The notes under the pieces were generated by a model. The model was not told the origin of the DNA and made no database searches. It saw nothing but the letters and a program-made list of their open reading frames with translations. 39,494 nt of DNA, taken from the NCBI GenBank assembly GCA_026987375.1, contig JALSMT010000071.1:1-39494 (forward strand). The letters run 5' to 3'. The position numbers and the translations under genes are program-made. Every line of letters starts with the position of its first letter. Within the stretch, counting starts at the first letter, position 1. The DNA comes from Thermaceae bacterium. GTDB lineage: Bacteria; Deinococcota; Deinococci; Deinococcales; Marinithermaceae. Below are positions 20,470-29,900 of this stretch, piece by piece.

Positions 20470-21518
20470 GGATCGCGGTAACCGGAGGCGGCAGCGGCGG
20501 GCACATCTTCCCTGCCCTGGCGGTAGCCGAACGCCTGCGTGAGTTGGGCCACGAAGTCTCTTACGTCGGCGCCAGAGGGGGCATGGAAGAAAAACTGGTT
20601 CCTGAAAGCGGCGTACCCTTCTTTGCGCTACCGGCCGGAAAGTACAACAGGCGCACATTGCAGCCGCGAGAAGCTTACAAGGCCGTCAGCGGCCTCTTCG
20701 CCGCCAGGAGACTGCTAGCCCGAATCAAACCGCAGGCGGTCTTGAGCAGCGGCGGCTTCGCCGGTTTTCCACTGGCTATGGCGGCTGAATTTTCCGGCGT
20801 GCCGGTAGTCATACTCGAGCAAAACGCGGTCTTAGGACTCGCTAATCGCTGGCTTAGCGGCCGCGCTGCCAAGATCGCGCTGGCGGTAGAAGTGGAGCTA
20901 GGCAAAAAGCTCAGGCAAAAAAGTATAGTGGTGGGCATGCCCGTCCGCGAGTCAAGGATCGAGCCCTCGCTAGCGCGCCGACGCTTGAGCCTCGACCCGC
21001 GTCTGCCGCTGCTGCTGGTGATGGGCGGCAGCCAGGGCTCGCTGGCGCTCAATCGCACCCTGCCCAAACTGCTCGAGCCCCTGCTGGACCGTTGGCAGGT
21101 ACTGCATCAGACCGGCCAAAGAGGCTACCAGGAAACCCTTGATATCGCCCACGGACTCCCCAACTACCATTTAGCGCCGTTCGTAGACGCGCCGCTGGCC
21201 TGGTCGGCGGCCGACGCCGCCATAACCCGCGGTGGGGCAATGACCCTGGCCGAAGGGGCCTTTTACGGGGTCCCCCTGCTAATCCTCCCCCTGCCGCGGA
21301 CCGTTGACGGCGGCGCCCAAGAAAGAAACGCCCGGTTTTACGCGAGTCGCAACGCCGCCTTGTCGGCGTCACAGGACGACCGGGCGGCTATCAGCGCCGC
21401 CATTGGTAACCTAGACGACCCCGATAAGAGGCGTCTCCTGCAAAAGGCCATTTCAGAGCTCTCGCCCGCGGGCGCCCGCGAAAGGCTGACCAATCTTCTC
21501 TTAGAGGTGGCCCGTTGA
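20466..21518 (+). CDS. murG: UDP-N-acetylglucosamine--MurNAc-(pentapeptide) pyrophosphoryl-undecaprenol GlcNAc transferase MurG
   Basis: MurG adds GlcNAc to lipid I on the inner face of the membrane, completing lipid II. The 350-residue GT-B enzyme begins with the glycine-rich loop GGGSGGH (7-13) followed by FPALAVAERL. LSSGGFAGFP and LEQNAVLGLANRWL are typical of the N-terminal domain. The C-terminal donor-binding domain has MGGSQGSLALN and TRGGAMTLAEGAFYGVPLLILPLP, the UDP-GlcNAc pocket. Start GTG follows GGAGG by 4 nt and overlaps the ftsW TGA. The TGA overlaps the TTG of murC. Confidence 0.96.
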   Translation: MRIAVTGGGSGGHIFPALAVAERLRELGHEVSYVGARGGMEEKLVPESGVPFFALPAGKYNRRTLQPREAYKAVSGLFAARRLLARIKPQAVLSSGGFAGFPLAMAAEFSGVPVVILEQNAVLGLANRWLSGRAAKIALAVEVELGKKLRQKSIVVGMPVRESRIEPSLARRRLSLDPRLPLLLVMGGSQGSLALNRTLPKLLEPLLDRWQVLHQTGQRGYQETLDIAHGLPNYHLAPFVDAPLAWSAADAAITRGGAMTLAEGAFYGVPLLILPLPRTVDGGAQERNARFYASRNAALSASQDDRAAISAAIGNLDDPDKRRLLQKAISELSPAGARERLTNLLLEVAR

Positions 21519-22870
21519 AACACGTTCATTTCATGGGAATCGGCGGCGTTGGTATCAGCGCCCTGGCTTACGTGCTGCAGCAAGAAGGCTGGCGCGTTTC
21601 CGGCTGTGACGCCTCTCCCACCCAGTTAGCGCTGCGGCTCAGCGAAAGAGGAATAAAGGTTTATACAGGGCACTCCGCCGCTCATCTCCAGGGGGTAGAC
21701 ATGCTGGTCGCCTCCAACGCCCTTCCCGAAAATCACCCGGAGATAGTGGAAGCCGACAGGCTGGGAATAGAAAGACGCGCCAGAATGCAGGTGCTGGGCG
21801 ATATCCTCTCGCGCGGTTCTTCCATTGGTGTGAGCGGAACCCATGGCAAGACGACCACCACCTCGATGCTGGCGCACATTTTCACCGCTCTCGGCGCTGA
21901 CCCGGTCGTGCTGGTCGGAGCAGTCGTGCCCGGTCTGGACGGCAACGTCCGCTGGGGCGATGGTCTTTACCGGATAGCCGAAGTGGACGAGTCCGACCCC
22001 CGCATCGCCGACGTGTCCGTAAACCTGGCGGTGATTACTAACCTGGAAGACGATCACGTCGCCCCAGACGGGGACGGTCGCAAGACCTATCACGGCAGCC
22101 GCCAGGAACTCGAGCAGGCCATGCGTAGCTACGCCGCCAAGGCCGGGCGTGTTCTCTATAACGCCGACTGGCCGGTGTTGGAAGACCTCAGCAAAGGGCT
22201 CGAGCGCGTCGGCTACGGTCTAAACTCCGGTCACTACCGCGCGACGCGGATAGAGCTAACGCCGGGCGGCTCGGCCTTCGACCTAACCATCGGACAGCAC
22301 TCCGCCTGCAAAGTAAAGCTGGCCGTGCCGGGCCGCCACAACGTCGAAAACGCGGTTGCAGCCCTGGCGGTCGCCCACTTGGAGGGCTTCGACATGCAGA
22401 CCGCAGCGGCGGCGCTGGCGGACTTCGGCGGGGCCGCCAGGCGCTTTGAAACTTTGGGTTACCTCAACGGCGCCCAGGTGGTAGACGATTACGCCCACCA
22501 CCCCACCGAGGTGAAGGCGGCGCTGGACGCAGCGGGCTTCGCCGGTAAACGCCTGCGCGTCGTCTTCCAGCCACACCGCTACCTGCGCACCAAAGAGATG
22601 TGGCCGCGCTTCGCCGAGGCCCTGATGGGGGGGGACGAAGTCTGGGTACTCGACGTCTACCCAGCCGGGGAAAAACCTATCCCCGGCGTGAGCGGCGCGC
22701 TCATAGCCAAGAGAATGAAAGAGCTGGGTCACAACAACGTTCACTTCAGTGACTGGGAAAGCGTTTTAGAGGCGTTGCGCTCGACGGCGAGTTCGGGCGA
22801 CCTAGTGTTGACCATGGGAGCGGGCAACGTCCGTCAACTGGGGTTGTCTCTCTTGGAGGAGCAAGGGTGA
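21515..22870 (+). CDS. murC: UDP-N-acetylmuramate--L-alanine ligase MurC
   Basis: MurC joins L-alanine to UDP-MurNAc with ATP, the first peptide step of wall precursor synthesis. The 451-residue protein has the N-terminal UDP-binding loop MGIGGVGISALA (7-18), the ATP P-loop GTHGKTTT (108-115), the central EVDESDPRIADVSVNLAVITNLEDDH region and the C-terminal VVDDYAHHPTEVKAAL motif. Start TTG overlaps the murG TGA as TTGA, with AGAGGTGG upstream; the MKHVHFMGIGG beginning is standard. Its stop overlaps the murB GTG. Confidence 0.97.
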   Translation: MKHVHFMGIGGVGISALAYVLQQEGWRVSGCDASPTQLALRLSERGIKVYTGHSAAHLQGVDMLVASNALPENHPEIVEADRLGIERRARMQVLGDILSRGSSIGVSGTHGKTTTTSMLAHIFTALGADPVVLVGAVVPGLDGNVRWGDGLYRIAEVDESDPRIADVSVNLAVITNLEDDHVAPDGDGRKTYHGSRQELEQAMRSYAAKAGRVLYNADWPVLEDLSKGLERVGYGLNSGHYRATRIELTPGGSAFDLTIGQHSACKVKLAVPGRHNVENAVAALAVAHLEGFDMQTAAAALADFGGAARRFETLGYLNGAQVVDDYAHHPTEVKAALDAAGFAGKRLRVVFQPHRYLRTKEMWPRFAEALMGGDEVWVLDVYPAGEKPIPGVSGALIAKRMKELGHNNVHFSDWESVLEALRSTASSGDLVLTMGAGNVRQLGLSLLEEQG

Positions 22871-23700
22871 GGGTGGAAAAGCGCAACCTGGCGGAGTTCA
22901 CTACCCTGGGTGTCGGCGGCCCCGCGGAGGTTTGGACCGTGGAAAACGAAGGAGACCTGGCGAAGGCCGTCAGTAAACCCTTCCGCATCCTGGGTAACGG
23001 CTCCAACCTGCTGGTGTCCGACGAAGGCGTGAGCGAGAGGGTGATCCGGCTCGGCGGCGTTTTCGCGCAGGGCGACCTGGGCAGTGTGCGCGGCGACCCT
23101 CACCTGACCCCCTGGATAGGCGCGGGCGTGCTGCTGCCTAGCCTGGTGCAAGAAGCCTTGAACAAGGGGCTTTCGGGGCTCGAGCCCCTGCTGGGCATCC
23201 CCGCCAGCATAGGCGGCGCGGTGCGCATGAACGCAGGCACGCGCTTTGGGGCCATCGCCGACGTCTTGGAGGCCGTGGAGATTTTTCACGACGGCGCCTT
23301 CGTCGTCTGCGCCCCCGAAGAACTATCCTTCGCTTACAGGCAAAGCCGTCTTCCGGCGGGCGCGGTAATCAGCCGCGTGCGCCTGCGTTTGCGGAAAAAA
23401 TCACAGGATGAGATAGCCTCCCTTTTGGCGCGGGTGGACTCCGCTCGCAAAGGACAACCCAAACGCAAGAGCGCCGGCTGCGCCTTCAAAAACCCTCCCG
23501 GCGACTCGGCCGGGCGCTTAATAGACGCGGCGGGACTAAAAGGACTCAGCCGCGGCAAGGCCGAAATCAGCCTAGAGCACGCTAACTTTTTCATAAACCG
23601 CGGTGGCGCCAAAGCCAAGGACTTCTGGGAACTGGTCACGGCGGTAAGAGAGCAGCTGCCGCTAGAATTAGAATGGGAAATATGGGGGGAGCTTTCTTGA
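22867..23700 (+). CDS. murB: UDP-N-acetylenolpyruvoylglucosamine reductase MurB
   Basis: MurB reduces UDP-GlcNAc-enolpyruvate to UDP-MurNAc with NADPH and FAD. The 277-residue protein has the FAD-binding ILGNGSNLLVSD (41-52), GIPASIGGAVRMNAG (110-124) and the catalytic-arginine segment FAYRQS with Arg158. The proton-donor position is Cys205 in AGCAFKNP, where E. coli has serine (AGSFFKNP). Cysteine at this site is chemically able to replace serine. The length is short for the family. Start GTG overlaps the murC TGA; the TGA overlaps the TTG of ftsQ. Confidence 0.95.
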   Translation: MRVEKRNLAEFTTLGVGGPAEVWTVENEGDLAKAVSKPFRILGNGSNLLVSDEGVSERVIRLGGVFAQGDLGSVRGDPHLTPWIGAGVLLPSLVQEALNKGLSGLEPLLGIPASIGGAVRMNAGTRFGAIADVLEAVEIFHDGAFVVCAPEELSFAYRQSRLPAGAVISRVRLRLRKKSQDEIASLLARVDSARKGQPKRKSAGCAFKNPPGDSAGRLIDAAGLKGLSRGKAEISLEHANFFINRGGAKAKDFWELVTAVREQLPLELEWEIWGELS

Positions 23701-24284
23701 GTCGCCTAATTCTGCTGGCTTTGCTGGCGGCGCTGCTTTACGTCGCCAGCTTGGTCGTCTTACCGGTAGAAGAGGTGCGGATTGTGGGCGTTCACCACCT
23801 CAAAGAGACTCAGGTAGAAAACGCCGTAGGCGTCTACCCCGGCGATCCCTGGCTGTGGGTCGGCTCCTCCAAGCTGACCACTTTGCTGAAAAACCCCTGG
23901 GTTCTGAGAGCCAGTCTCAGCCGCCCCAAAGTAGGGCTGGTCGTCGTCAAGCTCGTTGAGCGCGAAGCGGTGGCCACGCTGACCACGCCCCAGGGAAAAG
24001 TCGGCCTGGCGGCAGACGCCACGCCGCTCCCCGGCGCAAAACCCGTAGGCCCTTTAATCAGCGGTTTTGGGCGGAATAGGCTGCGCGAAGCTCTGCAAAT
24101 AGCCGCCCTGCTGCCGGCGGCTGAGAGTATCAGCTACGACCCGACCGGTTTTACCGTAAACTGGGAAGGTAGGCGTCTTTGGATCCGCAGCGTCAGCAAA
24201 TTGCGGGCCTGGTTGTCGCGCGTAAATATGATGCATGGTAAAGACATTGCCATATACTCCTGGGGGGTGAGTGTCCGCCAATGA
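23697..24284 (+). CDS. ftsQ: Cell division protein FtsQ
   Basis: FtsQ is a bitopic divisome protein that links early and late division proteins through its periplasmic POTRA and beta domains. The preferred start is TTG 23697 (TTGA overlap with murB, GGGGGGAG upstream), giving 195 residues; in-frame ATGs at 23673 and 23682 would add up to 8. A membrane helix spans about 4-20. The POTRA domain follows with VEEVRIVGVHHLKETQVENA, the loop GDPWLWVGSSKLTTLL and a conserved strand ending KLVEREAVATL. The beta domain is shorter than in E. coli. The final TGA overlaps the ftsA ATG. Confidence 0.9.
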   Translation: MSRLILLALLAALLYVASLVVLPVEEVRIVGVHHLKETQVENAVGVYPGDPWLWVGSSKLTTLLKNPWVLRASLSRPKVGLVVVKLVEREAVATLTTPQGKVGLAADATPLPGAKPVGPLISGFGRNRLREALQIAALLPAAESISYDPTGFTVNWEGRRLWIRSVSKLRAWLSRVNMMHGKDIAIYSWGVSVRQ

Positions 24285-25534
24285 GCGAACGTATTATTGT
24301 TGGGCTTGACGTAGGAACCACCAAAGTTTGCACCGTCATAGGCGAACTCAGCGAAGACGGTATTCTCGACATTATCGGCGAAGGCACCGTGCCTTCCCAG
24401 GGCATGAAGCGTGGCGCCGTAGTCAATCTGGAAAAAACGACCGAAGCCATCCGCGCCAGCGTCAAGCTCGCCGAGCGGGTGGCGGGAGTGCCTATTAGCG
24501 AAGTTTACGTCGGCATCGCCGGTCCACACGTCAAGAGCGTCACCAGCCAAGGCTTGGCGGCTATCCGCCGCGGGCACAGCATCAGCGGCGCCGACGTCGA
24601 AAGGGCCATAGAACAGGCCAAGGCCTACCCTTTTGACGGCGACTACGAGTTGATCCACGCTCTCCCCTTGGAGTATCGCGTCGACGCGCAAGAGGGCATA
24701 AAAGACCCCTTGGGCATGGCCGGTGTGCGCCTGGAGGTAGACGTCCACCTAGTATCCGCCGCCAGCGGCCCCCTCACCAACCTAAAGCGCGCCGTCAACG
24801 CCGCCGGGCTAGACATAGCCGGGCTGGTGTTGCAGTCTTACGCCTCTGGACTGGCGGTTTTGAACCCAGAGGACAAGGAGGGAACAGTGCTGCTGGTAGA
24901 CGTCGGCGGCAGCACCTCCGACGTCGCCGTTTTCAAAAACGGCCAGTTGGCGCATTCTTCCGTCATACCGCTGGGAGGCGAGCAGGTTACCAGCGATATC
25001 GCCCAGCTCCTCAAGATTCCCGCGGAAGAGGCCGAACGCATTAAGAAAAAGTACGGCGCCGCCCTTGTGGAGATGGCCGACCCCGACCTTATGCTGGAGA
25101 TTAACCAAGACGGCAATCACGTGCGCGACGTTCCGGCTCCGGAGCTGGCGCACTACATCAGGCCGCGGGTACGCGAGATCCTCTTGCTCGCCCGCGCCTC
25201 GGTAGATGACGAATTCGGGCCGCTGGAGCTGGCCGTCAACCGCGTAATCCTCACTGGCGGCTCCGCCCTCTTGCGCGGGTTGGAAGAGTTAGCCTATCAG
25301 GAATACCACCAGCCGGTGCGGCTGGGCAGGCCCGAGGGGCTTTCCGGCCTGACCGACGTAGTCGCTTCGCCGGCGCACTCCACGGCCGTAGGCTTGGTGA
25401 AGTTCGGCAGTACCTCTAAACCCTCCCCGCAGTCAGCGACTCTGCGCCGCCTAAGGCCGCGGACTAGCAAACAAAGCGACTCCGACGCTGGCATCTGGGA
25501 AAAAATAAAAGGGATCTTCGAAAACTTCTTCTAG
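24281..25534 (+). CDS. ftsA: Cell division protein FtsA
   Basis: FtsA is an actin-like ATPase that tethers FtsZ filaments to the membrane and recruits later division proteins. The 417-residue protein has phosphate-binding loop 1 VGLDVGTTKVCTVIGEL (8-24), the FtsA-specific 1C domain (about 85-165), the second phosphate loop LLVDVGGSTSDVAVF and the adenosine motif LTGGSALLRGLEEL. It ends in an amphipathic helix WEKIKGIFENFF after a basic, Ser/Pro-rich linker, which is the usual membrane-targeting tail. The ATG overlaps the ftsQ stop. A TATACT hexamer at 24253-24258 could be an internal -10 but has no good -35. Confidence 0.97.
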   Translation: MSERIIVGLDVGTTKVCTVIGELSEDGILDIIGEGTVPSQGMKRGAVVNLEKTTEAIRASVKLAERVAGVPISEVYVGIAGPHVKSVTSQGLAAIRRGHSISGADVERAIEQAKAYPFDGDYELIHALPLEYRVDAQEGIKDPLGMAGVRLEVDVHLVSAASGPLTNLKRAVNAAGLDIAGLVLQSYASGLAVLNPEDKEGTVLLVDVGGSTSDVAVFKNGQLAHSSVIPLGGEQVTSDIAQLLKIPAEEAERIKKKYGAALVEMADPDLMLEINQDGNHVRDVPAPELAHYIRPRVREILLLARASVDDEFGPLELAVNRVILTGGSALLRGLEELAYQEYHQPVRLGRPEGLSGLTDVVASPAHSTAVGLVKFGSTSKPSPQSATLRRLRPRTSKQSDSDAGIWEKIKGIFENFF

Positions 25535-25544
25535 GAGGCGGTAG

Positions 25545-26591
25545 ATGTTAGGTGCAACCATAAAAGTAATCGGCCTGGGAGGCGCGGGTAACAACGCCGT
25601 CAACCGCATGATCGAGTCCGGGCTACACGGCGTCGAGTTCATCGCCGCCAATACCGACGCCCAGGTGCTGGCGCGCTCACTGGCAGACATTCGCATACAG
25701 ATGGGTGAAAAGTTGACCCGCGGCCTGGGCGCGGGAGCCAATCCGGAAATCGGCGAGAAAGCCGCCCTGGAAACCCGCGACCTCATCGCCGAAAATCTCG
25801 ACGGCTCAGACATGGTCTTCATCACCGCGGGCATGGGCGGCGGCACCGGCACCGGCAGCGCGCCCATAGTGGCGGAGATAGCCCGCGAAATGGGCGCTCT
25901 CACCCTGGGAGTAGTGACCCGCCCCTTCAGTTTTGAAGGACCGAAGCGGCGGCGCGTAGCCGAAGAAGGAATCAAGCGCTTGCGCGAGCGGGTGGACGCC
26001 ATGGTCGTCGTCAACAACGACAGGTTGTTAGCGGCCGCCGATAGCAAGAAAATTGCGCTACGGGAGGCCTTCTTGATGGCCGATCGCGTTCTGTATCACG
26101 GCGTCAAGGGCATCTCGGACGTTATCCATGCCCCCGGCGAGATCAACGTGGACTTCGCCGACCTGCGCAACATGCTCTCCGGCGCCGGGCAGGTGCTGAT
26201 GGGGATTGGAGCCGGTCGCGGCGAGAACCGGGTTCAGGAAGCCGCCGACAGCGCCATTTCTTCTCCCCTGCTGGATCGCACCATCGAGGGAGCCAAGCAG
26301 GTGCTGCTCAACGTGGTCGGCTCGCAAGACCTTACCCTGGCCGAGGCTATTGAGGTGGCCGACAAGGTGCGCGGCGCCACCGGCATTGAAGACGTCGACA
26401 TCCTTTACGGTATCACCTACGACGACCGCGCCTCCGACGAGATGCGGATAGTCCTCATCGCCTCGGGGTTCTCCGACGCTACGGTAATCTCCGCCAGCGG
26501 CGACGGCAGCGGCGGCGGCGCTTTCGACCCCAACGACCTGGAAATTCCCGCCTTCATTCGCTACGGTGACGAAGGCCCCGGTCGCCCCTAG
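25545..26591 (+). CDS. ftsZ: Cell division protein FtsZ
   Basis: FtsZ is the tubulin-like GTPase that forms the division ring. The 348-residue protein has [11 protein letters not shown] (10-20), the tubulin signature GGGTGTG (98-104), ANTDAQ, and the T7 loop region [11 protein letters not shown]. The C-terminal linker is very short (a Gly/Ser-rich stretch of about 15 residues). The conserved C-terminal peptide DLEIPAFIR that binds FtsA follows, with a 10-residue tail. TAGGAGG lies 8 nt before the ATG. The gap to ftsA is 10 nt. It is the last gene of the cluster and is followed by a 13-bp inverted repeat. Confidence 0.98.
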   Translation: MLGATIKVIGLGGAGNNAVNRMIESGLHGVEFIAANTDAQVLARSLADIRIQMGEKLTRGLGAGANPEIGEKAALETRDLIAENLDGSDMVFITAGMGGGTGTGSAPIVAEIAREMGALTLGVVTRPFSFEGPKRRRVAEEGIKRLRERVDAMVVVNNDRLLAAADSKKIALREAFLMADRVLYHGVKGISDVIHAPGEINVDFADLRNMLSGAGQVLMGIGAGRGENRVQEAADSAISSPLLDRTIEGAKQVLLNVVGSQDLTLAEAIEVADKVRGATGIEDVDILYGITYDDRASDEMRIVLIASGFSDATVISASGDGSGGGAFDPNDLEIPAFIRYGDEGPGRP

Positions 26592-26607
26592 CAGCCCTTC
26601 GCAAACG

Positions 26608-26644
26608 CACTAACGACCGCAAAGCACACCAGCGGTCGTTAGTG
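26608..26644. repeat. Perfect 13-bp inverted repeat after ftsZ
   Basis: CACTAACGACCGC (26608-26620) and GCGGTCGTTAGTG (26632-26644) are exact reverse complements separated by 11 nt. It lies between the convergent ends of ftsZ and the small minus-strand ORF. There is no T-tract on either side, so it may be a factor-assisted bidirectional 3'-end structure or a protein-binding site rather than a classical terminator. Confidence 0.6.
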
Positions 26645-26660
26645 AATAACTCTATCTTCT

Positions 26661-26933
26661 CTAGAAGCCGCAGTTGAAAGGCCGGAGGAGTCTGAAGCGT
26701 CCGGGTGCTACCTTTTCGAAAAGTTCGGAGTTGCCTCCTGGATTGCCCTTCCGGTGCTTGTCCAAAAAAGCTTGGCACGTACCCTCCCCCAATCCAGGGC
26801 ATGCCCGTCTGAAGTCTTTCCTGGAAAAGGGTTCGGAGAGCTTCCCGCTATTTACCGCCTTCACGACCGCCGAATAAACTTCGTGAGCTATTTCTCCCAC
26901 CACCACGTGGTTGGGTTTCCCCTGCAAGCTCAA
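26661..26933 (-). CDS. Small conserved-looking protein of unknown function, downstream of secA
   Basis: I do not recognise a named family. The 90-residue ORF starts at TTG, overlapping the secA TGA as TTGA, with AAGGA 3 nt upstream; a later GTG near 26905 is an alternative. The protein is basic. It reads like a compact helical domain (EIAHEVYSAVVKAV, then SRKDFRRACPGLGEGTCQAFLDKHR) followed by a glycine/asparagine turn and a short strand ending GRFRLLRP, a layout that could be a winged-helix-like nucleic acid binder. The ordered residue pattern argues that the ORF is real. Its coupling to secA may be only positional. Confidence 0.6.
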   Translation of the reverse strand: MSLQGKPNHVVVGEIAHEVYSAVVKAVNSGKLSEPFSRKDFRRACPGLGEGTCQAFLDKHRKGNPGGNSELFEKVAPGRFRLLRPFNCGF

Positions 26934-29900
26934 GCGTCCTTACCGTGGCAGTACTTGTACTTCTTACCGCTGCCGCACCAGCAGGGGTCGTTGCGCCCGA
27001 TCTTCTTCTTGGGCTCCTTGCGGTGGGTCTTTTCGGCCTTAGGATCCGCAGCGGAACTCGTGGTTTGCTGCGCAGCCTCCGTCGGCTTGTCAGGCATGGG
27101 CAGGTAGACCTGCGGTTTCTGCGGTTCGGCCTCGACCTTGAGCCTGAAGAAAAACTTGGCCGACTCGCTCTTGATGTGAGCTATCATCTCGTTGAAAAGG
27201 CGCGTAGCCTCAAACTTGTACTCTCGGAAGGGGTCTTTTTGCGCGTAAGAGCGCAGGCCGATACCTTGCCGCAGGACGTCTAGATTGTGCAGGTGCTCCT
27301 TCCAGTCGGCGTCAACGATGCTGAGGATGACGAAGCGTTCCACCGCCCGCATCACCGGTGGGCTGAGCTCCTCTTCGCGCTGCTCGTAGTAAGCGAGGGC
27401 TTGTTCGACTATTTTGTCCACCGCCGTCGCCGGCTCGAGCTTGCGCAGAGATTCGAAATCGAAGTCTTCGAAGGCGGGAACAACGTCTACCAGAGCAGCC
27501 TTAAGGCCGTTCAAGTCCCAGTCGTCGCGGTGAATCTGCGGGTTGAGGTAGTTTTCGGCGATGGCGGCGACGGTATCTTCCACCATGGCCAGAGAAGACT
27601 CCCGCACCTCCTCGTCTTTGCCTAGGAGCACCATGCGCCGCTGCTCGTAGACGACCTCGCGCTGGCGCGCCATGACGTCGTCGAACTGCAGCAGCTGTTT
27701 ACGGGTGCCGAAATTGCGGTCTTCTACGCGCTTTTGCGCTCGCTCGATAGCGCCGGTGACCATCTTGTGCTCGATCGGCTCCGAATCGTCGAAGCCCATG
27801 CGGTCGAGCATTGCCACCACCCGCTCCGAGGCGAAAAGGCGCATTAGTTCGTCGTCGAAGGAAACGTAAAACCGGCTCTCGCCAGGGTCGCCCTGCCTGC
27901 CGCTGCGACCGCGCAGCTGATTGTCAATGCGGCGCGACTCGTGCCGCTCAGTACCGATGATCGCCAAGCCGCCCAGCTCTTTGACCTTCTGCTCGTCGAT
28001 CTTGGACTCTTCGCTGATCTTTCTGATCTCGGCTATGGTCTCGTCGGGTACTTCCAGTTCTTTAGCCAGCTTACGGGCCTCTTCCATCTCGCCCTGGATG
28101 ACCTTCTTGACAAAAACCTCGACCTGCCACTCATAGCGGTCCAGACCCTGCTTTTCCAAGATGTTCTTGGCTATTTCCTCGGGGTTGCCGCCCAGCTTGA
28201 TGTCGGTGCCGCGGCCGGCCATGTTGGTGGAAATGGTAATCGCGCCGGAGCGGCCCGCCTGGGCCACGATGTCCGCCTCTTTTTCGTGATACTTGGCGTT
28301 GAGAACCTGGTGTTTGATGCCTTTGCGTATCGTCTCGAGCGTATGCACCGCAAAGCGCAACTCGCGCCAGGCGTCCTTAACGGCTCCGGGAGCGCCCGCC
28401 ACCAGCTCCTCGAACTCGTCGAGGGCGCTCTCTCGCAAATTAGCCGGCCTAGCCAGCAGCTTGCCCAGCTTTTCCCATTCGGGACCCGACTGCTTTTTGG
28501 CGGCCTTGGTGAAGATGCCGGCTCGCATCTCGACGCGCGGCAGGTAATAGCGAGGCTCGCGCATCATCGCCGAGAGGCGCTCGGACTTGTCTATGTTGAT
28601 GGTGCCCACCAGCACCGGCTGACCCTTTTCATAGCGGGCGGCTATTTCTTCTACCACCGACATGAACTTGCCCTGCTCGCTGCGGTAAACGACGTCGGCA
28701 TGGTCCTGACGGATAACCGGCTTGTTGGTGGGAACCACTATAACGTCCATGTCATAGATTTCTTGGAACTCTTTTTCTTCGGTCTTGGCTGTGCCGGTCA
28801 TGCCCGCGGTCTTGTCGTACTGGCGGAAGAAGTTTTGGTAAGTAATGGTGGCCAGAGTCTGGTTCTCGCGCTCTATCTTGACGCCTTCCTTGGCTTCTAT
28901 CGCCTGGTGCAGCCCTTCGCCAAAGCGCCTGCCGGGCATCAAGCGGCCAGTGAATTCGTCTACGATGATTACCTGGCCGTCTTGAACGATGTAGTCCTGG
29001 TCTATGTGGTAAAGGTCCTTGGCTCGCAGCGCCTGAATTAGCATGTGAGCCTTTTCCATGTTCTCCGGGCTAAAAAGTCCGGGGATGCCCAGAAGCTTCT
29101 CGGCGCGCTCGATGCCGCGCTCGGTAAGCTGGACGTGACGCTGTTTTTCTTCGATGGTATAGTCTCCGGTAGGTTCTTTGTCCTTCTCGCCCGGCTCGGG
29201 CTTTATGCCACGCTCCAGCTTTTTCGCCACCTCCGCCATTTTGTAGTAGAGATCGGTGGCCTTCTCGGCCGGACCGGAGATTATGAGCGGTGTGCGCGCC
29301 TCGTCGATGAGGATGGAGTCAACCTCGTCTACTATTGCGTAGTGAAGCGGGTTTTCGTGGCGCAAAACCAGCTGATCGGGACTGAGCGACATGTTGTCGC
29401 GCAGGTAGTCAAAACCCAGTTCTGAGTTGGTTACGTAGGTAACGTCGGCCAGGTAGGCGTCGCGCCTCTGGGGGGGCGTAGTGTCGTGCTGAATAACCCC
29501 GACCTTGAGCCCCAGGCCGTGGTATACCGAGCGCATCCACTCGGCGTCACGGCGGGCCAGGTAGTCGTTAACGGTCACCAAGTGAACGCCCTTACCGCTG
29601 AGAGCGTTGAGGGCCACGGGCAGCGTGGCTACCAGGGTCTTGCCCTCGCCCGTTTTCATCTCGGCGATGCGGCCTTCGTGCAGCACCGCTCCGCCAACGA
29701 GCTGAACGTCATAGGGGCGCAATCCCAGATAGCGCTTGGCTGACTCGCGGGCTAGGGCGAAGACCCAAGGCAACATCTCGTCGAGAGGCTTGCCGTTGGC
29801 GTGCTGCTGGCGGGCTTCGGCGTAGGCGGCGGCAAGGTCTTCTATCTTGCCGACCTCCTCCTCCAAAGCGTTGGTCGGCTCTACGACCTGCCTGAAGTAA

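Noticed and set aside
27941-29041. Long ORF antisense to secA (366 codons)
   Set aside because: Explained by codon bias of secA on the opposite strand.
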